Origin: Psettodes erumei
Lineage: Eukaryota > Chordata > Actinopteri > Pleuronectiformes > Psettodidae
Direction: 5' to 3'
Assembly (NCBI GenBank): GCA_016785225.1
Contig: JAFBJZ010000874.1
Coordinates: 1-64,000 of the forward strand
Length of the DNA stretch: 64,000 nt
Each line of letters starts with the position of its first letter. Within the stretch, counting starts at the first letter, position 1. The translations under genes and the position numbers were made by a program. Under the pieces are notes generated by a model. That model did not search any database. It had not been told where the DNA came from and worked only from the letters and a program-made list of their open reading frames with translations. Below, piece by piece: positions 25,000-37,700 of this stretch.

Positions 25000-27900
25000 C
25001 TGCAGCGTGTACAGGCGCGCAGACACACAAACAGATCATTAACTGCTTGCGTGAATTACATGGAAAGGACGGCAGCAAATGCAGTGAAGGGAACACCTGA
25101 TAACACATCTCACTCGAGCAGCCACCTCAGAGTTGCTCATCACTTTCGATTTAAGTGTGACAGCGTGTTCTTTCTTTCACCATAGCAAGTACTACTTGGG
25201 AGGCAAAGTTGAACGTGTAGTACTGGAATCAGTAAATGTGACAGAAAGTCAGCATGTGCATACGAACCGGCGCCGGAAATGAAATACACACTCGGCAACC
25301 CATTACTTGAAGCATGCTGTGTGCGTGCCAACCCACCTCTGCTCCTGCAGCAAGGCCTGCGCGTGCTCCTTGTTCTCCCGTCGCCAAGCGTGCAGCTCGG
25401 CCTGCATGGCGTCCATGTCCTCCTGGATGTAGTCCATGATCTTGCCCAGGGGCAGGGAGCTGCGGCACACCGTCTGGATGGACGAGCGCAGCCGCTCGAT
25501 CTCCCTCGTCACCAGGTCCCGCTCTTTCTTCCGCGCCGCCTCGGACACAAAGTGCTGGAGGCAGAAGGTAGTGTGATGGGTGTGTGTGTGTGTGGGGGGG
25601 GGCAAGGGTGCTGCCAACTTACAAAGCATGCAACGTCCTAATGGGCAAAGAGAGAAAGTAAAAGGTTTTCACCTAATCTGCTTCATTAAACACTTAGCAC
25701 GGCATAAAACAGCTGTAAGAATAAACGCAAAAAACACACACAAGTCACTTGTGTGTCCCCAGACCAAAACATAATAAACCCTCTTTAGGAATGCTACCTT
25801 TGCCAGAAACTGGAGCAAGGCTGCATTTAGTGGTTTAGGATTTCAAGGCTAAAAATGTTAGGCAGGAATTCTACCAACCTAGCTGTATATATAAAGATCA
25901 AACGTGGGGCTGAATTGTGTTGGCCAAAGTAGGGGGACTGGTTGACTGGCTGGTGAAGGCTTCCAGTGTATGGTGTGCGGTTGTGTGTGTGTGTGTGTGT
26001 GTGTGAGGGGAGGGGAGGAGGAGGGGGTTTTGCTGTATCCCAATTACCCTCAGTCCCTTGATGGCAAAAAAGGAGGGGAGGGTAGAAGGGGAGGACCTCC
26101 CTTGGAAGGGAGCAAACCCAAGCGCTGTTTGCTCAGCTGGGCTTCGCAAGGCTCTGTGTGTGTGTGTGTGTGTGTGTGACGAGAAAGCACTCAGTATGGC
26201 GACGCTGAAGCCACAGCAAGCGGAGGATCAGGCGAAGCATACAGCGGACACACAGCCGTGCTCCTGGCCTTGTTTGTTTTAGTAACAGGCTGTGGCAGCG
26301 GGGTTATTTTACTACAGTATTGAGTAACTACTACTACACATATTCATCCTTTCAAGTTCAGCTCTTGGCCCGCTTCATGCCACTTGGCTCCACAGATGGG
26401 AGAACCCTGCCTTCGTGAGACTCGCGAGGACGGCTTCCCCTTCAAAACACACAATCTGTCGCGGGGCTCGCTCCGGTGCCGCCGCGTACGCCATTCTCCT
26501 TATCGAGCCGCCTCTGAAAACAAACCCAACGGCCCGACCCAGGCCGCGCCGCGTCGAACGTCGTCCGCCGCCATTTCTCCTCGGGAGGCGCGCACCGATT
26601 TCTGACAGCCGTTCGCCACGGCTCAAGGGCGCGAGGGTTGAAAACGCCTTGGCCCAGCGGTCCCCCTGCGAGGTGGGTGGCTTTCCACTGGGTGCCGTGA
26701 ACCCTGCAGCTAGACAAACACTCTACGGCTCATTCGGCCCTGCCTGGCTGCGGTTTGCTCAGCGCGGCCCAGACAGGACCCACGGCTTCATTCTATTTGC
26801 CGTGCTCTTGCTACCTTGCCCCCCCTCCCCCCTACTGGAAAATAAAAAACCTGGCGTGAAAACATGACCCCTGGTTCGTGTGCAATCTGTCCGGGTGGAT
26901 ATAAATCACTGCTTTATGGAGGTCTCTGTCAGGGTCTACGAGACCTGTGTGCTCCTAGTTTTCCTTTTTCTCACCCAGATCACAGAACAATATTTAGACG
27001 TGGTGACCACAGAGGAGTAGGAGGTGAGAGAGGGAGGAGGAAGGGGGGCAGGTTTTCCCATTATCTCAGACATGATGGAAGCTCCAGGCCATGGAGAGGA
27101 TAGTGCCTGTGATGCTACTACAAAGCGCAGGTGGACTGATACGAGGTAGTGAAAGTACCTGGACAAATATTTGAGTTTTGAGTTTTGAGTGTTTTCATCT
27201 GCATTTATATTGTTGTCGAAGGGCAAAACGTTTAAGCTGAGACTTTCTTACTTTGACTACAAAGTAATCGAGCCTCCTCCAAAGGAGGGACGACAAAGTG
27301 AAATTCTCGTGGATGTGTTATCTAATCAGCTTCCATTAAGGGATACGTGCGTGGATGTGATTTATGGACTGCTCACAGGGATTTCCTGGGCCCAGAGAAA
27401 AAAAACATTCTTCAAAGGGTCATCTGACAAGAAAAATAGCTTGCTAGCATAGGACCTGTCAGTGGTGGAGCAACCTCCGGGGTATCATTAACGAGGCAAA
27501 ATCAAAACGGACGCACCGGTGGTACAGCTGATGAGGAGATAGCAGCCTCTGTGAGAAGCCTCACGCGCTGCCGTTCATTTGTCAGCCTCATTTAGGAAGA
27601 GGATGAGAGCCCAGTGTGAGCTGCTTCATCCCCAACTCAAGTCTGAAAGAACAGGTCTGAGGCATGGTCCAGCATTCTGTACATAATTGAAGACCACACA
27701 TAAGAGCTTCAGATCTTCGGGGAACAGTTCCCCCGGCTGTCGGCGACGGTTTTTACAGTGGGCTCCTCGGGCAGATCTGAGATGTGAGCCAGCGAGCGAA
27801 GCATAGGATGAACATTGGCTCTGGACATTGTTTTATGGGCTGCCGAGCCATTTTTTTTTCATAGAAGGCCATTTAAATGTTTAGCTAGATCATAAAAATA

Positions 27901-28676
27901 GCTCAGAGTTAGTGAGGTGAGGAGAAAAACCTGCACCCGGCGAGGTCACAGGATGTTGTTGCAAGGTCACTGTAGCCCCTTGGGGAGACAACTGAGATCA
28001 CCACCCTGGGCTCAGAGAACATCCTGAGGGACCAACGGCTGTAACAACTGACAATCATAAACAATATTTGAATACGGGGGTTTTACTGTTCAAACAGGAT
28101 CAGGGAGAGAAAAGGAGACTTTAAGTGGTTATGAAGCCAAAAAGGTTTGGATCATAGTTAAAGATATGTTGTGGAGGTGGAGATCTGGCCTGATAGCAGA
28201 CTGTGACTGCTTCAGGTAGGTAGTCCTCATAAACCTCACCAAATTCCTAACAAGTCAATGTGACCTCTACAAAAGTAATATGACTAATGGAATGCCACAG
28301 GGTCATTTCCTTAACTTTCCACAAAAAAAACCCGCTGGATGTTTATGAAGACACAGAGGTCTGCAGAGAGGAGTATTTATTTTCTTGACAATTCTGCAGA
28401 GAGTATTCTGGCCCCTTCTCCGCTGTGCCTCTCACTCAACAGCCATCCATTTGTTCGCCACAGGGTTTATTTATACGTTACAAACCTTCATCAAGGCTAA
28501 TTTGATGGGGGTAAAGAAAAGGGGGAAAGAGTACACAAAAATTCTTATGAAAACGCAGCTGCTGCAAGGGGCAGATTCTGTCTAAATAAAAAGAGAAGTA
28601 TCTTAGAATAATATACAGTGCCGCCGAGGGGTCGCAGGGAAGGTCACCCCCATAAATATACAGCAGAGTCTTTGGT

Positions 28677-28710
<34 letters not shown>

Positions 28711-31700
28711 GTGGTGGGACAGGGTGAAACACATTCATCTGTTTGTATCGGTACAGAAATGGAGCAGCTGAGCACTCGCATTACCAATATTAAAAGGATT
28801 CAGGGATGACGAAGCGCAGTACTCAATGAACACGATGCTGAACATTAATAAAGGGGAGATTATGACTTATTCCGAAACCGTGTTTCGATAAACATCAGCA
28901 GATTGTTGGTTGGATGTTTTTTTTTTAAGAAAATGGATTGTGGCGGCTGGAATTTCAAACCTGTCATACCACATAGAACGAGGAAGCCGAATATTTACAT
29001 TTTTGTCCCTGCGTGTTGTACCGTGATTACAAGGAAAAAGGAAAAAAAAAAAAAAAAACACGTCTCCATTAAGCTGACCTCTGCACCCTTTCATGTCGGG
29101 AAGGAAGTCATTATAGTTCTTTATACAGCTGACCAGGCAAGGCCAATAATGAGGGAGGGGTGGACGTACCTGCTCTGAGCTGGCTCTGCACGGCTCTGCA
29201 CGGCTCGGCTCGTGTTACACAAAGCGCTCTGCTATTTTGGACGTCTGGCCTGTGTGTGCAGGTTTGCGCTGCCCTTTTCAGATGAATTCTTTGTGTTGAC
29301 GTGGCTCGAGATGTGCCGAAACTGCACCGTACACTTGCGCGTGCGGCTGCTTTAAACGCCGGGCCTATAAATCCCTGTCGTGCCGTTCCGGCTGAACGGC
29401 GGCCGAGCGGAGACGGCCTCAGGTGTGAGTTATGAGGGATGGTGTCTGAGGCTGCAGTTAGGAAGGGACAGATCGGGGGGGGCCCTCTGCGCATGAGCGA
29501 CAGGCCAGAATAGTGCGTCCACCAGAGTCAGGGTGGTCAAGCTCGGAAGGGATGCAGGGAGCGCACGCTTCGCTGGAGAGGACCACCCAACGCAGGCTGC
29601 GTACGCCACTTCACACCAGAGAGTACAGACCAAACTGTAAGTGTCACACTGATTCACACTCCAAATAACGACGAAGGAGCGCTGCTCTCTCCGGCTAATA
29701 AAGAAGCTGACGGATGGCAGCGGTGCGTCACCCTGAAATAGCCGGTCTGTTGTGTCTAATATCCAGTCGAGCTAAAAGATTACATTCCCAGGCGAGGCGA
29801 GGCCTCGCTGTCTGTTTTCTGCTACATGGAAGTAAGGCGTGTGCGGCCTGCAAGACTGCTCCTAACAGTTAGGCCCCAAGATGGCAGATATCCTCAAACC
29901 GTACACAACAGAGAGCTCTGTCATAAAAACACATGAAGCACGCCTAAGATATTGAGCAACCCCAGAAAACAAGCTCATTTGGCTCCAGACATCTTGATGC
30001 ATGTGTCAGTGGTGTGTGGTCTGTTAGAGACCATACATGCGTGTCTGGTTATCAGCCATTCAGCTTCACTGAGGGGGAACATTTTTGTGGTTTCAAGGCG
30101 CTGCAATTACACCTCTCCACTCCATTTGTTTATATTTTTCTTGTGATAATAACCAGTGTGGAACTGGACATTTCACCGTGATCAAAATGCTTAACCTGAG
30201 AAGCAAACTTTCCACAGAGACCGGCTGGTAGAACTGATGGGGAGGTTTACTGAGCTGGCGAGACCAAGGCTGACGCTGCCCTCTAGTGGAGATGAAAAAG
30301 AAAAACGACCATAAGGTCACATACCTGCTCTTTAGATTTGGGGGCGTATGGTGACGATTCGTAGTCTTTCTTGCTCTCCAGGATCTTTTTCACGAGGCCA
30401 CCTGCGGGGAGAGAAGCAGCGAGGGGAGAAGTGAAAGGTCGATTTCACCGGACCACCAGGTGGGAGAGAAATCAGAAGGCGGGATCGCTCCTTTCACACG
30501 AAGGGGAAACTAAGGAAATGTGACTATGTACCATGTTTCTCCTCACTGTCCAGTTCTGGCGTGGGAACCTGTAAAGGAGAAAAAAAAGGTGGTAGCCGAC
30601 TATCGCGGACTTAATGTTTCTTCACGGTATTGAAACAACTCACTGGTGGAGTCACTCACCAGCTCCATCTCAGGAGCGTCTGCGGGAGGAGGGACGGCCT
30701 CCTCCACGAGAAATTGCTCATCTTCATCATCAGAGAGCTTCTTCCCATCCAGGATGACGGGCGCTGAGGGCTTGGCACTCGATCGTCTGAGAAGACAAAG
30801 AGCTTGACTCTTTTGTGACTGAACACCTACGTGCTACAACCTGTGAACCTGTGCAACCGGTACTTGATCTGCTGGAACTGTGGGCTGACCGCTGAGATTT
30901 GCTCCACTTATTATTAGCGAATCACAAACACATCCAGTGTGATTTAATAACTCAAGTGATCAATCTGTCCCACTGGCAAGAATGAGACTTTGTGTTTAGA
31001 CTGATAATGTTGTTAGAGGGGGGGCAATATAAATAAGACTTGTGACATTAGTGAACGTGTGTGGTGAAGTCACCTCTCAGCTGAAGTCACATCGGTGTGA
31101 CTCTCCTGTCTCTTGGCTCGGGAAGGCGCGGGGCGAGCGCTGCCGGGCCGTGCTGCTCGTCTGCTGCTGCTGCAGGGTTAAAGGATTGTACTTATTACTG
31201 AAATAAGCCGTTAAACCAACCATCTTAAAAACTAAGTACGTTCACATCCATAAAAGCCATTTTTCTTCAGTTTCACAAGTTTCTTTTTCTTGACCTCTTT
31301 TCACCAGACTAATTCTCTATTAACAGCTGCGAGGTGTGCCAAATGTCGGCTTTGTGACAGCTCCACCGAGTAAGTCAGATTTTCGGATAAAAGCCGTTGC
31401 TTGGAACAATAAACGTGTGCAGTATTAATTACAGTAAAACTGCTATAACACAGCCGCCCGACCAATTTTAGCCAATTAGTCAGTTTAGGAACAGAGCGTT
31501 CACAGGGATCTAAACAAAGGCAATTATTCAAGCGTGTAATCTACTGGGATTGATCCTGGATTGGTTTCAGAAGCAAAGCTACAACAAGCTTAAAGAAATA
31601 AATAAAGCGCTGCAACAGAACGCAGCGCAATCACACTCAAATCAGACTCTCTAAAATGACTTGATTACTGTCATTAGCTGAATCAACACGGCTCTGACAC

Positions 31701-34700
31701 AGCCTCATCAAAACATTCTGATGTTACATTTATTTTGGTGACCACACTTTTGCGTTATACTGAATATTGTTCGGGTGCTGGTCATGATGTCGACACAAAT
31801 AATGGAAATTTGTGACGCTGAACGGAGGGGGGGGCACAACTCCGTCCTGCTGATCCCCACCCAACCACCAGATGTCCCAATCGCCTGTCCTCCATTCTCC
31901 AGCTCCAGCTTGCCATACATACCAGACCCCCCCCATTCCCCATACAGTTGCCATGGACTGCTGTCTAACCATTGTGTCAAGTGATCTAACCATTGTTCCT
32001 CTTGCCTGAACTTTATCCTGGAAATAAAGTCACTTCACTGCAACTGGCTGCATGTTTGCGTTTGGGTGCTCCCTCCCTCTGCTCCGTCCACCACCTGTGT
32101 TGACCTTTGCTAAGTGAGTGAAGGTGCTGACAGGACATACCTGGAAGTCGTGTCGGGGGGCGCAGAAGAACCCTGCGGCGTCTCCGTTTTCCAGAGGGAC
32201 AGGTCTCTGGGCCGACTGAGCATCTCCGTCTGTGAAAGGTGAGACCGTGACTCGTAGTTAGCTCCATTACATCTGTCCACAGAATGGCAGATGTGCTCCA
32301 GCTTCAAGCCTCTTCACGATGGCTCCAACTCGTGCCCAGGAGGATTCCAGCGCTCTGTTCTACACTCCCCGCACTCCTTCACATGCGCGAAAAAATAACT
32401 CTCTTCGCTGTACGGTTCTGATCACATAGGTGACACGGGTTCGAGGCTTTCGAGCAGAACGGTGCTCGGTCACACTCTCAGACCTGAGCACGTGTGAAAG
32501 GCTGGGTAGAGAAGCTGCAGCTGATGCTGGACTTACTAAAGAACTTGACCGACTTGCTCAGATGCTTCATCAAAGAATATCATCGCCATTAACCAGTGAG
32601 CGAGCCGTTCAATCACTGTCTGGCACCGTGTGGAACCTGAACCCAAAAGCGACCATTAATTTGATGGCTCGTGCTTTCAGCGCAGAGGTAGTTAACACAT
32701 GTGCCAGGGCTTTCCTCTCTGTGTTAAATCATGTCAAGCACAAGGTGTGGGTTACTTGGTTTATTTTTTGGGGTGATCTATGTCTGTGGCCTTCTCAGTT
32801 ATTACAGCTTACCACGGCAACCCTCCCAAGGCATCTCAGAACAAGTTACTTTTTATAACCACACCATTTCCACGTGAAAAAAATAATGTTGTTTGAATGT
32901 TAACCGACCCTTTCCATGCTCTTGTGTGCGTGACAGAGGACACTTACCTCCCTCGCTGTCAGACTCATCTGTTGAGAGCAGAGAGAGAGACAGGGCGTCG
33001 GTCGGTGCTCTTTCTCATACGAGGGACATGAATTTCACGTGACGTGTACAGAGTATGAAAGGCAGATGAAACAAGAGGCGGCGCAGCTTTGTAATATTTT
33101 AAAGCAAATGTTTCTGCGGAATACTTTTCTCATTTGCATGAAGTGTTTATTGCCTCTGCCAACAGTAATCCAGATGAGTCAACCCTACCTCCCACCGAGG
33201 GAACTACTCTGTGATTTTATTAGACGAGTGGAGAGCAAACAGAGAGCAGTCAACTGTAAAATCAGTTTAGATGTACCAAGAAGCCCTGCTGTCAACGATT
33301 AAAGCTCAGTAAGCAACCTCCATCTGTATGAATCATGCCAGATGTGCCTCATTGGTACAGGTGAGTGAAATAGGGCGTGGGTTACCTTGACCTCCAATTT
33401 TGGGTCTCCGTCTCTGCCCTTTGGCAGACGAGGGCCGAGGTATTCGAGCTGGACTGTCAGGCTGTGAGAGGAGGAAGCACAAGCAGGAAAAATGCACAAC
33501 GTTAGGATAAGAAGAACTGAAAGGCAACACATCGCTCACTGTTTGTGTTTGGTTCTCTATTATGCCAACCATCAGCAATTTTCATTTTCATTGTTAAGTC
33601 TGAGGTACAGTGCTATTAAGCACCAGTAAACATGCTATTGGCAATTGGATACTGGATACTTCTACATGTAGCAACATTTTAGCATAGGAAACAAGTAGGA
33701 GCAGTTTGCCTTTGGAAAAGCAAGAGGACAAAATGCAAAGCGGCCGTGGTGAAGGGCAGACTCAACACCAGAAATTTAATACAATATCTGCAGAAGCGTC
33801 ATGCAAAAAAATATGCAGCGCCGGAGCCGAACGAGAGTTAGGAAGACAAGTGGGCTGGAGTCACAGGAAGAACCCCCCTCCAACCAGAAACTAATAAATA
33901 CATGAAGCTGAAAACTGAGCCAAACACTGTGTGCAACTGTGTTGGGTAACCAAATCTTTTCCATGGTTGAAATGCTAAACTGGAGCCTTGCTACACACCA
34001 AACATGTCATCTCTGAATGGAGTTTGTGAACTCAGCTGACTACAGCCGACCTATGGAGCAGAGACACATCGCACACCCCATGTCACCGATACGTCAGCAG
34101 CACCCGTGAGGCAGCAGCAGAGATGTTCCATGCACGGAAAAGAGCAAAGTGCATGTGCAAAATAAGGCCGAGGAACGCAAGTTGCTCATTAATGGCGCCA
34201 GCTTGGACGCTGCGTCATTTTCTGCGAAGGACACGCGACACGGAGCCATCTGTGCTGCTGGAGTCGAGTAAGTTCTTACGTGGTTTTCTACCACTTCTGC
34301 AGGCTGCACACGGAAAAGAACACAGCATTACACCGCGTCACGTTCGTTCGTTACACGGTTAATGAGAGGGAACGCAACCCCAGGTCCTTTACACTACTGC
34401 CCACATCAGCACTAAACCACTGGAACACTACACTAACACGTGTCTGCAGTCTGCAGGGTTCAGTACCTCTTCAGCTGGATTTGGTTCCTTGGAAGAATAA
34501 AAGGCACAGCATTAGAAAGTAAATGTGATCTTATTGGTATAGTTCTTTTATGTGTAACTTGTATTAAATGTCAGGTTGAATTTTTCAGCCACGTGAACAG
34601 TAAAGGTCAGAGCATTAAACGGACTCAGTGAGGGACATACGAGGACAGAACTTACCGTTGGTACGGGTTTGGCTGGTTTGCTGGGCTCTTCAGGGTTTGG

Positions 34701-37700
34701 TTTCTGCTCCTCTGATACTCTGAGCTACACGCAAACATACAATGTTAAATGTAAATCCTGGCGTTTGGGACCAACATGTATGAAGTGCGTGTGTGTGTGT
34801 GTGTGTGTGTGTGGGTTTAAGAGGCAAACCTTGCTATTGCCTTTCTCCGCTCTTTTGTTCTTCTCTTCCCCCTCTTTGTCCCGCTCTTTCTCTCTGTCTC
34901 TTCGTTTTTCCTTGTCCCTTTCCCGGTCTCTGTGGGAATCCCTCTCTTTGGTCTTTTCTCGCTCTTTATCTCTCTCCTTGTCTTTGTCCCTTTCTCGATC
35001 CCTCTCTCTGTCCTTGGCCTTGTCCCTGTCTTTGGCTCGTCCTTTGTCTCTATCTTTGTCTCGCTCCCGGTCTCGGCTCTTGTCTTTGTCGCGGTCTTTG
35101 CCGTGGTCCTGTTCGCTGCTGTGGCGTTTGTCGGAGCGCTCCCTGTCCCGGTGGTGCTCTTTCTCCCCGTCTCGTCGTTGACTCTCCTGCTCTTTGGGCT
35201 GGTCTGGGTCCTTGTGGTCCCCGCTCCTGCTGTGTTCTGTAATCTTCTTCTTCTCCTGGAAGACGTAATGTGGAAACAAAGGGTGAGCGGCGTAACATAT
35301 TTCAAAATTCCTCTCTCTGAATGGTGCTCAGGACTCTTACCTCTCTATCCGAGTGACGCTCACGTCCTTCCCTATTCTCCTTGTCCTGGGACCGGGAAGT
35401 GCTGGCCTTGGTCTTCATGTCCACCTTTTCTCCTCCGAGCACTCGCTTCACTGCATCATCACTGAACATCTACAGAGCATTTGCAGTGGAGCCATTGAAT
35501 TACTATAGCAATAACATCTATGGGTAAGCATCTCCCTCTCTACAGCCTCCTTGAGCTAAACGCTAAAAAAGGAGAAGCTATGACTGAGAAGCACTGATGC
35601 TGTTTTGGATTTAGATTGAGTACTAAGAATTGTCTACATGACACGACATCCAAATACAGCCATCTCCCAGGCACCGGCTCAAATGTTTACACTCCACCTC
35701 TTGGGTGCAATTAAAATATTTTCAAGTTTTCCCTGAGGCGGGTGGACACTGTTGCCAAGAGTATAATATTTGATGTGAAAAATAACACACACTGAATCTT
35801 CTTTTTGTGCCGTGCCATAACACAGACAACGCTGTCAATGAACGAATTAGGGAAACTGGAGAATTGGAAGTGTTTAACTTTCATAGTCATCTGTTCAGTG
35901 TGTGTGTGTGTGTGGGATTAATTCTTCCAAGTAGACAGACCTTGTTGAGGCAACACTTGGCGATGGCCTGCAGCAGCTCGTTGGTTCTCTCGGGCTCGTG
36001 ACCGGCCACAATGCGTGCTGGCTTCGCTGCCACGGGCTCGCCACTCACCAGCATCACGACATCTATGGCCTTCTGGAGAAAGGCTATCTTAGAGTCCTTA
36101 TCCTGGAAGGCAAAGGGATGCTGAGATCACCAGGACAGTGCGCAGGACAGGTGCAACAGAGGCTGTGGTTGTGAAAGTAAAGGAACCCCACTCAAAGTTA
36201 TTCTGCGACACAGTTTGGATTGATTAAACCTTTGAGATATCCTTGAAGAGTTCAACGCAAGTTCCTGCTAGCATGCATACGTAGCCCAACTTAGCCCCGT
36301 ACGTACACACCCAATTTCTGACTATAACAGGTCCAACCACCACAGTATGTGTGCACCACTTAACTCTGATTCCCCTCCTCCTTTTACTTTGCAAGGTGCT
36401 AATCCTAAAACTAATTTTCTAACTGTTAGCAGTGTGAACTTGTCCATAAAAAGAATAAACATGCAGAATGAAGTCCCTAACATGAATATTCACAGACATA
36501 AATGGAACAGACAGATGAGCCGGCTGAGCAGTGCTTCTCGTCCATCAGCCTGCTGCATCTGAGAGGCCTGCCAACTGTGTAACATGAGCAATTGTAGCTG
36601 TTTGCACTGCTGCCTTTGTGAAATCAATATTCAGTAACACGCTCTTGCTTTTTAGACAATTAAGAAAAACACATATTTGACATAAAATATTACAGACAAT
36701 ACATTGTAAGGAATGAAAACGTCTCACAAAATTCCAGCACAAGGATGTTAAAAAAGCCAAAATTTGTCTTTCAGCACAAACTTACAACCTGCCTGGACTG
36801 CAGGCCATTACACTTTAAGCTGAAAGGCTTTGGAAGTAGTTTTGAACGCCATCTGAGCCTTTTCTCCTCCGAGCCCTGCCCCTTCCAAACCAGCGTGGCT
36901 TTGGGGTCAGCGCTCAAACAGCAGACTCGAGTTCTGACACCTTTGCGGGCCGTCTCAGCCACGTCCTGCCAGATCCTCTCACCCAGAGTGTTACACAGGC
37001 GGCGTGTTGGGTTACCCCCACACACAGACGGCCTCGCCCTGTCTGTCCCTTCTACATCTGCACGAGTCGGGCTGAGCCAGAGACTAAATAATATGAGAAG
37101 AACGCTATTGAATAAAGAATAGTGAGATCCAGTTTTTGAAGCAGGGGGCCAGAGGTTAAACAAACAAACAAACAAAAGACAAACCGCCCGGCAAGAGGGA
37201 CCGAGTGTGGTCAACTTACCTTAACATTATCTGACTTCATTTCATTCTCTCCATACAGGCCTTTCATAAAACCAGTGGTCCTGATGACCTGAATGAGGTG
37301 ACAGATGAACGTTTAATGCATAATTATGACATCATCTCAATACATATCCTAATATGATTCCCCAGTATGTAGACCTAGTGCTCCTCTAATGCAGGCTTAT
37401 AGCACTGACATAGCTAATTTCGATTTTTTAAAAATTGTTTAAACCATCATGCAGCATCTTCTTAATCTACAGGTGAATTATTCTAAATGTTGGACCTTGT
37501 AGAAGCAAATCAAACTCCAATGTATCCAAACGTAGTTAATTCATAATATTCTGGCCCAAACAGCACAGCTCTGCAGAATATTCTCCTGTATCTGCAGTAC
37601 AAATTCAGATGTTGGATAGCACAATCCTGAAGTCATACACACTGCTAATCAGAGAAAAGGAGTCCCACACATCAACACGCGCCCCTCATCAAATATACAT

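Noticed and set aside
31740..32040. Segment with an AATAAA at its right end inside traf3ip1 intron 9, suspected retrocopy
   Set aside because: No poly(A) tail, target duplication or coding similarity was seen.
34669..35465. Long plus-strand open frames (149-177 codons) rich in Ser/Leu/Phe
   Set aside because: They are antisense shadows of the low-complexity traf3ip1 exon 5, whose GA-rich codons remove stops from all frames.
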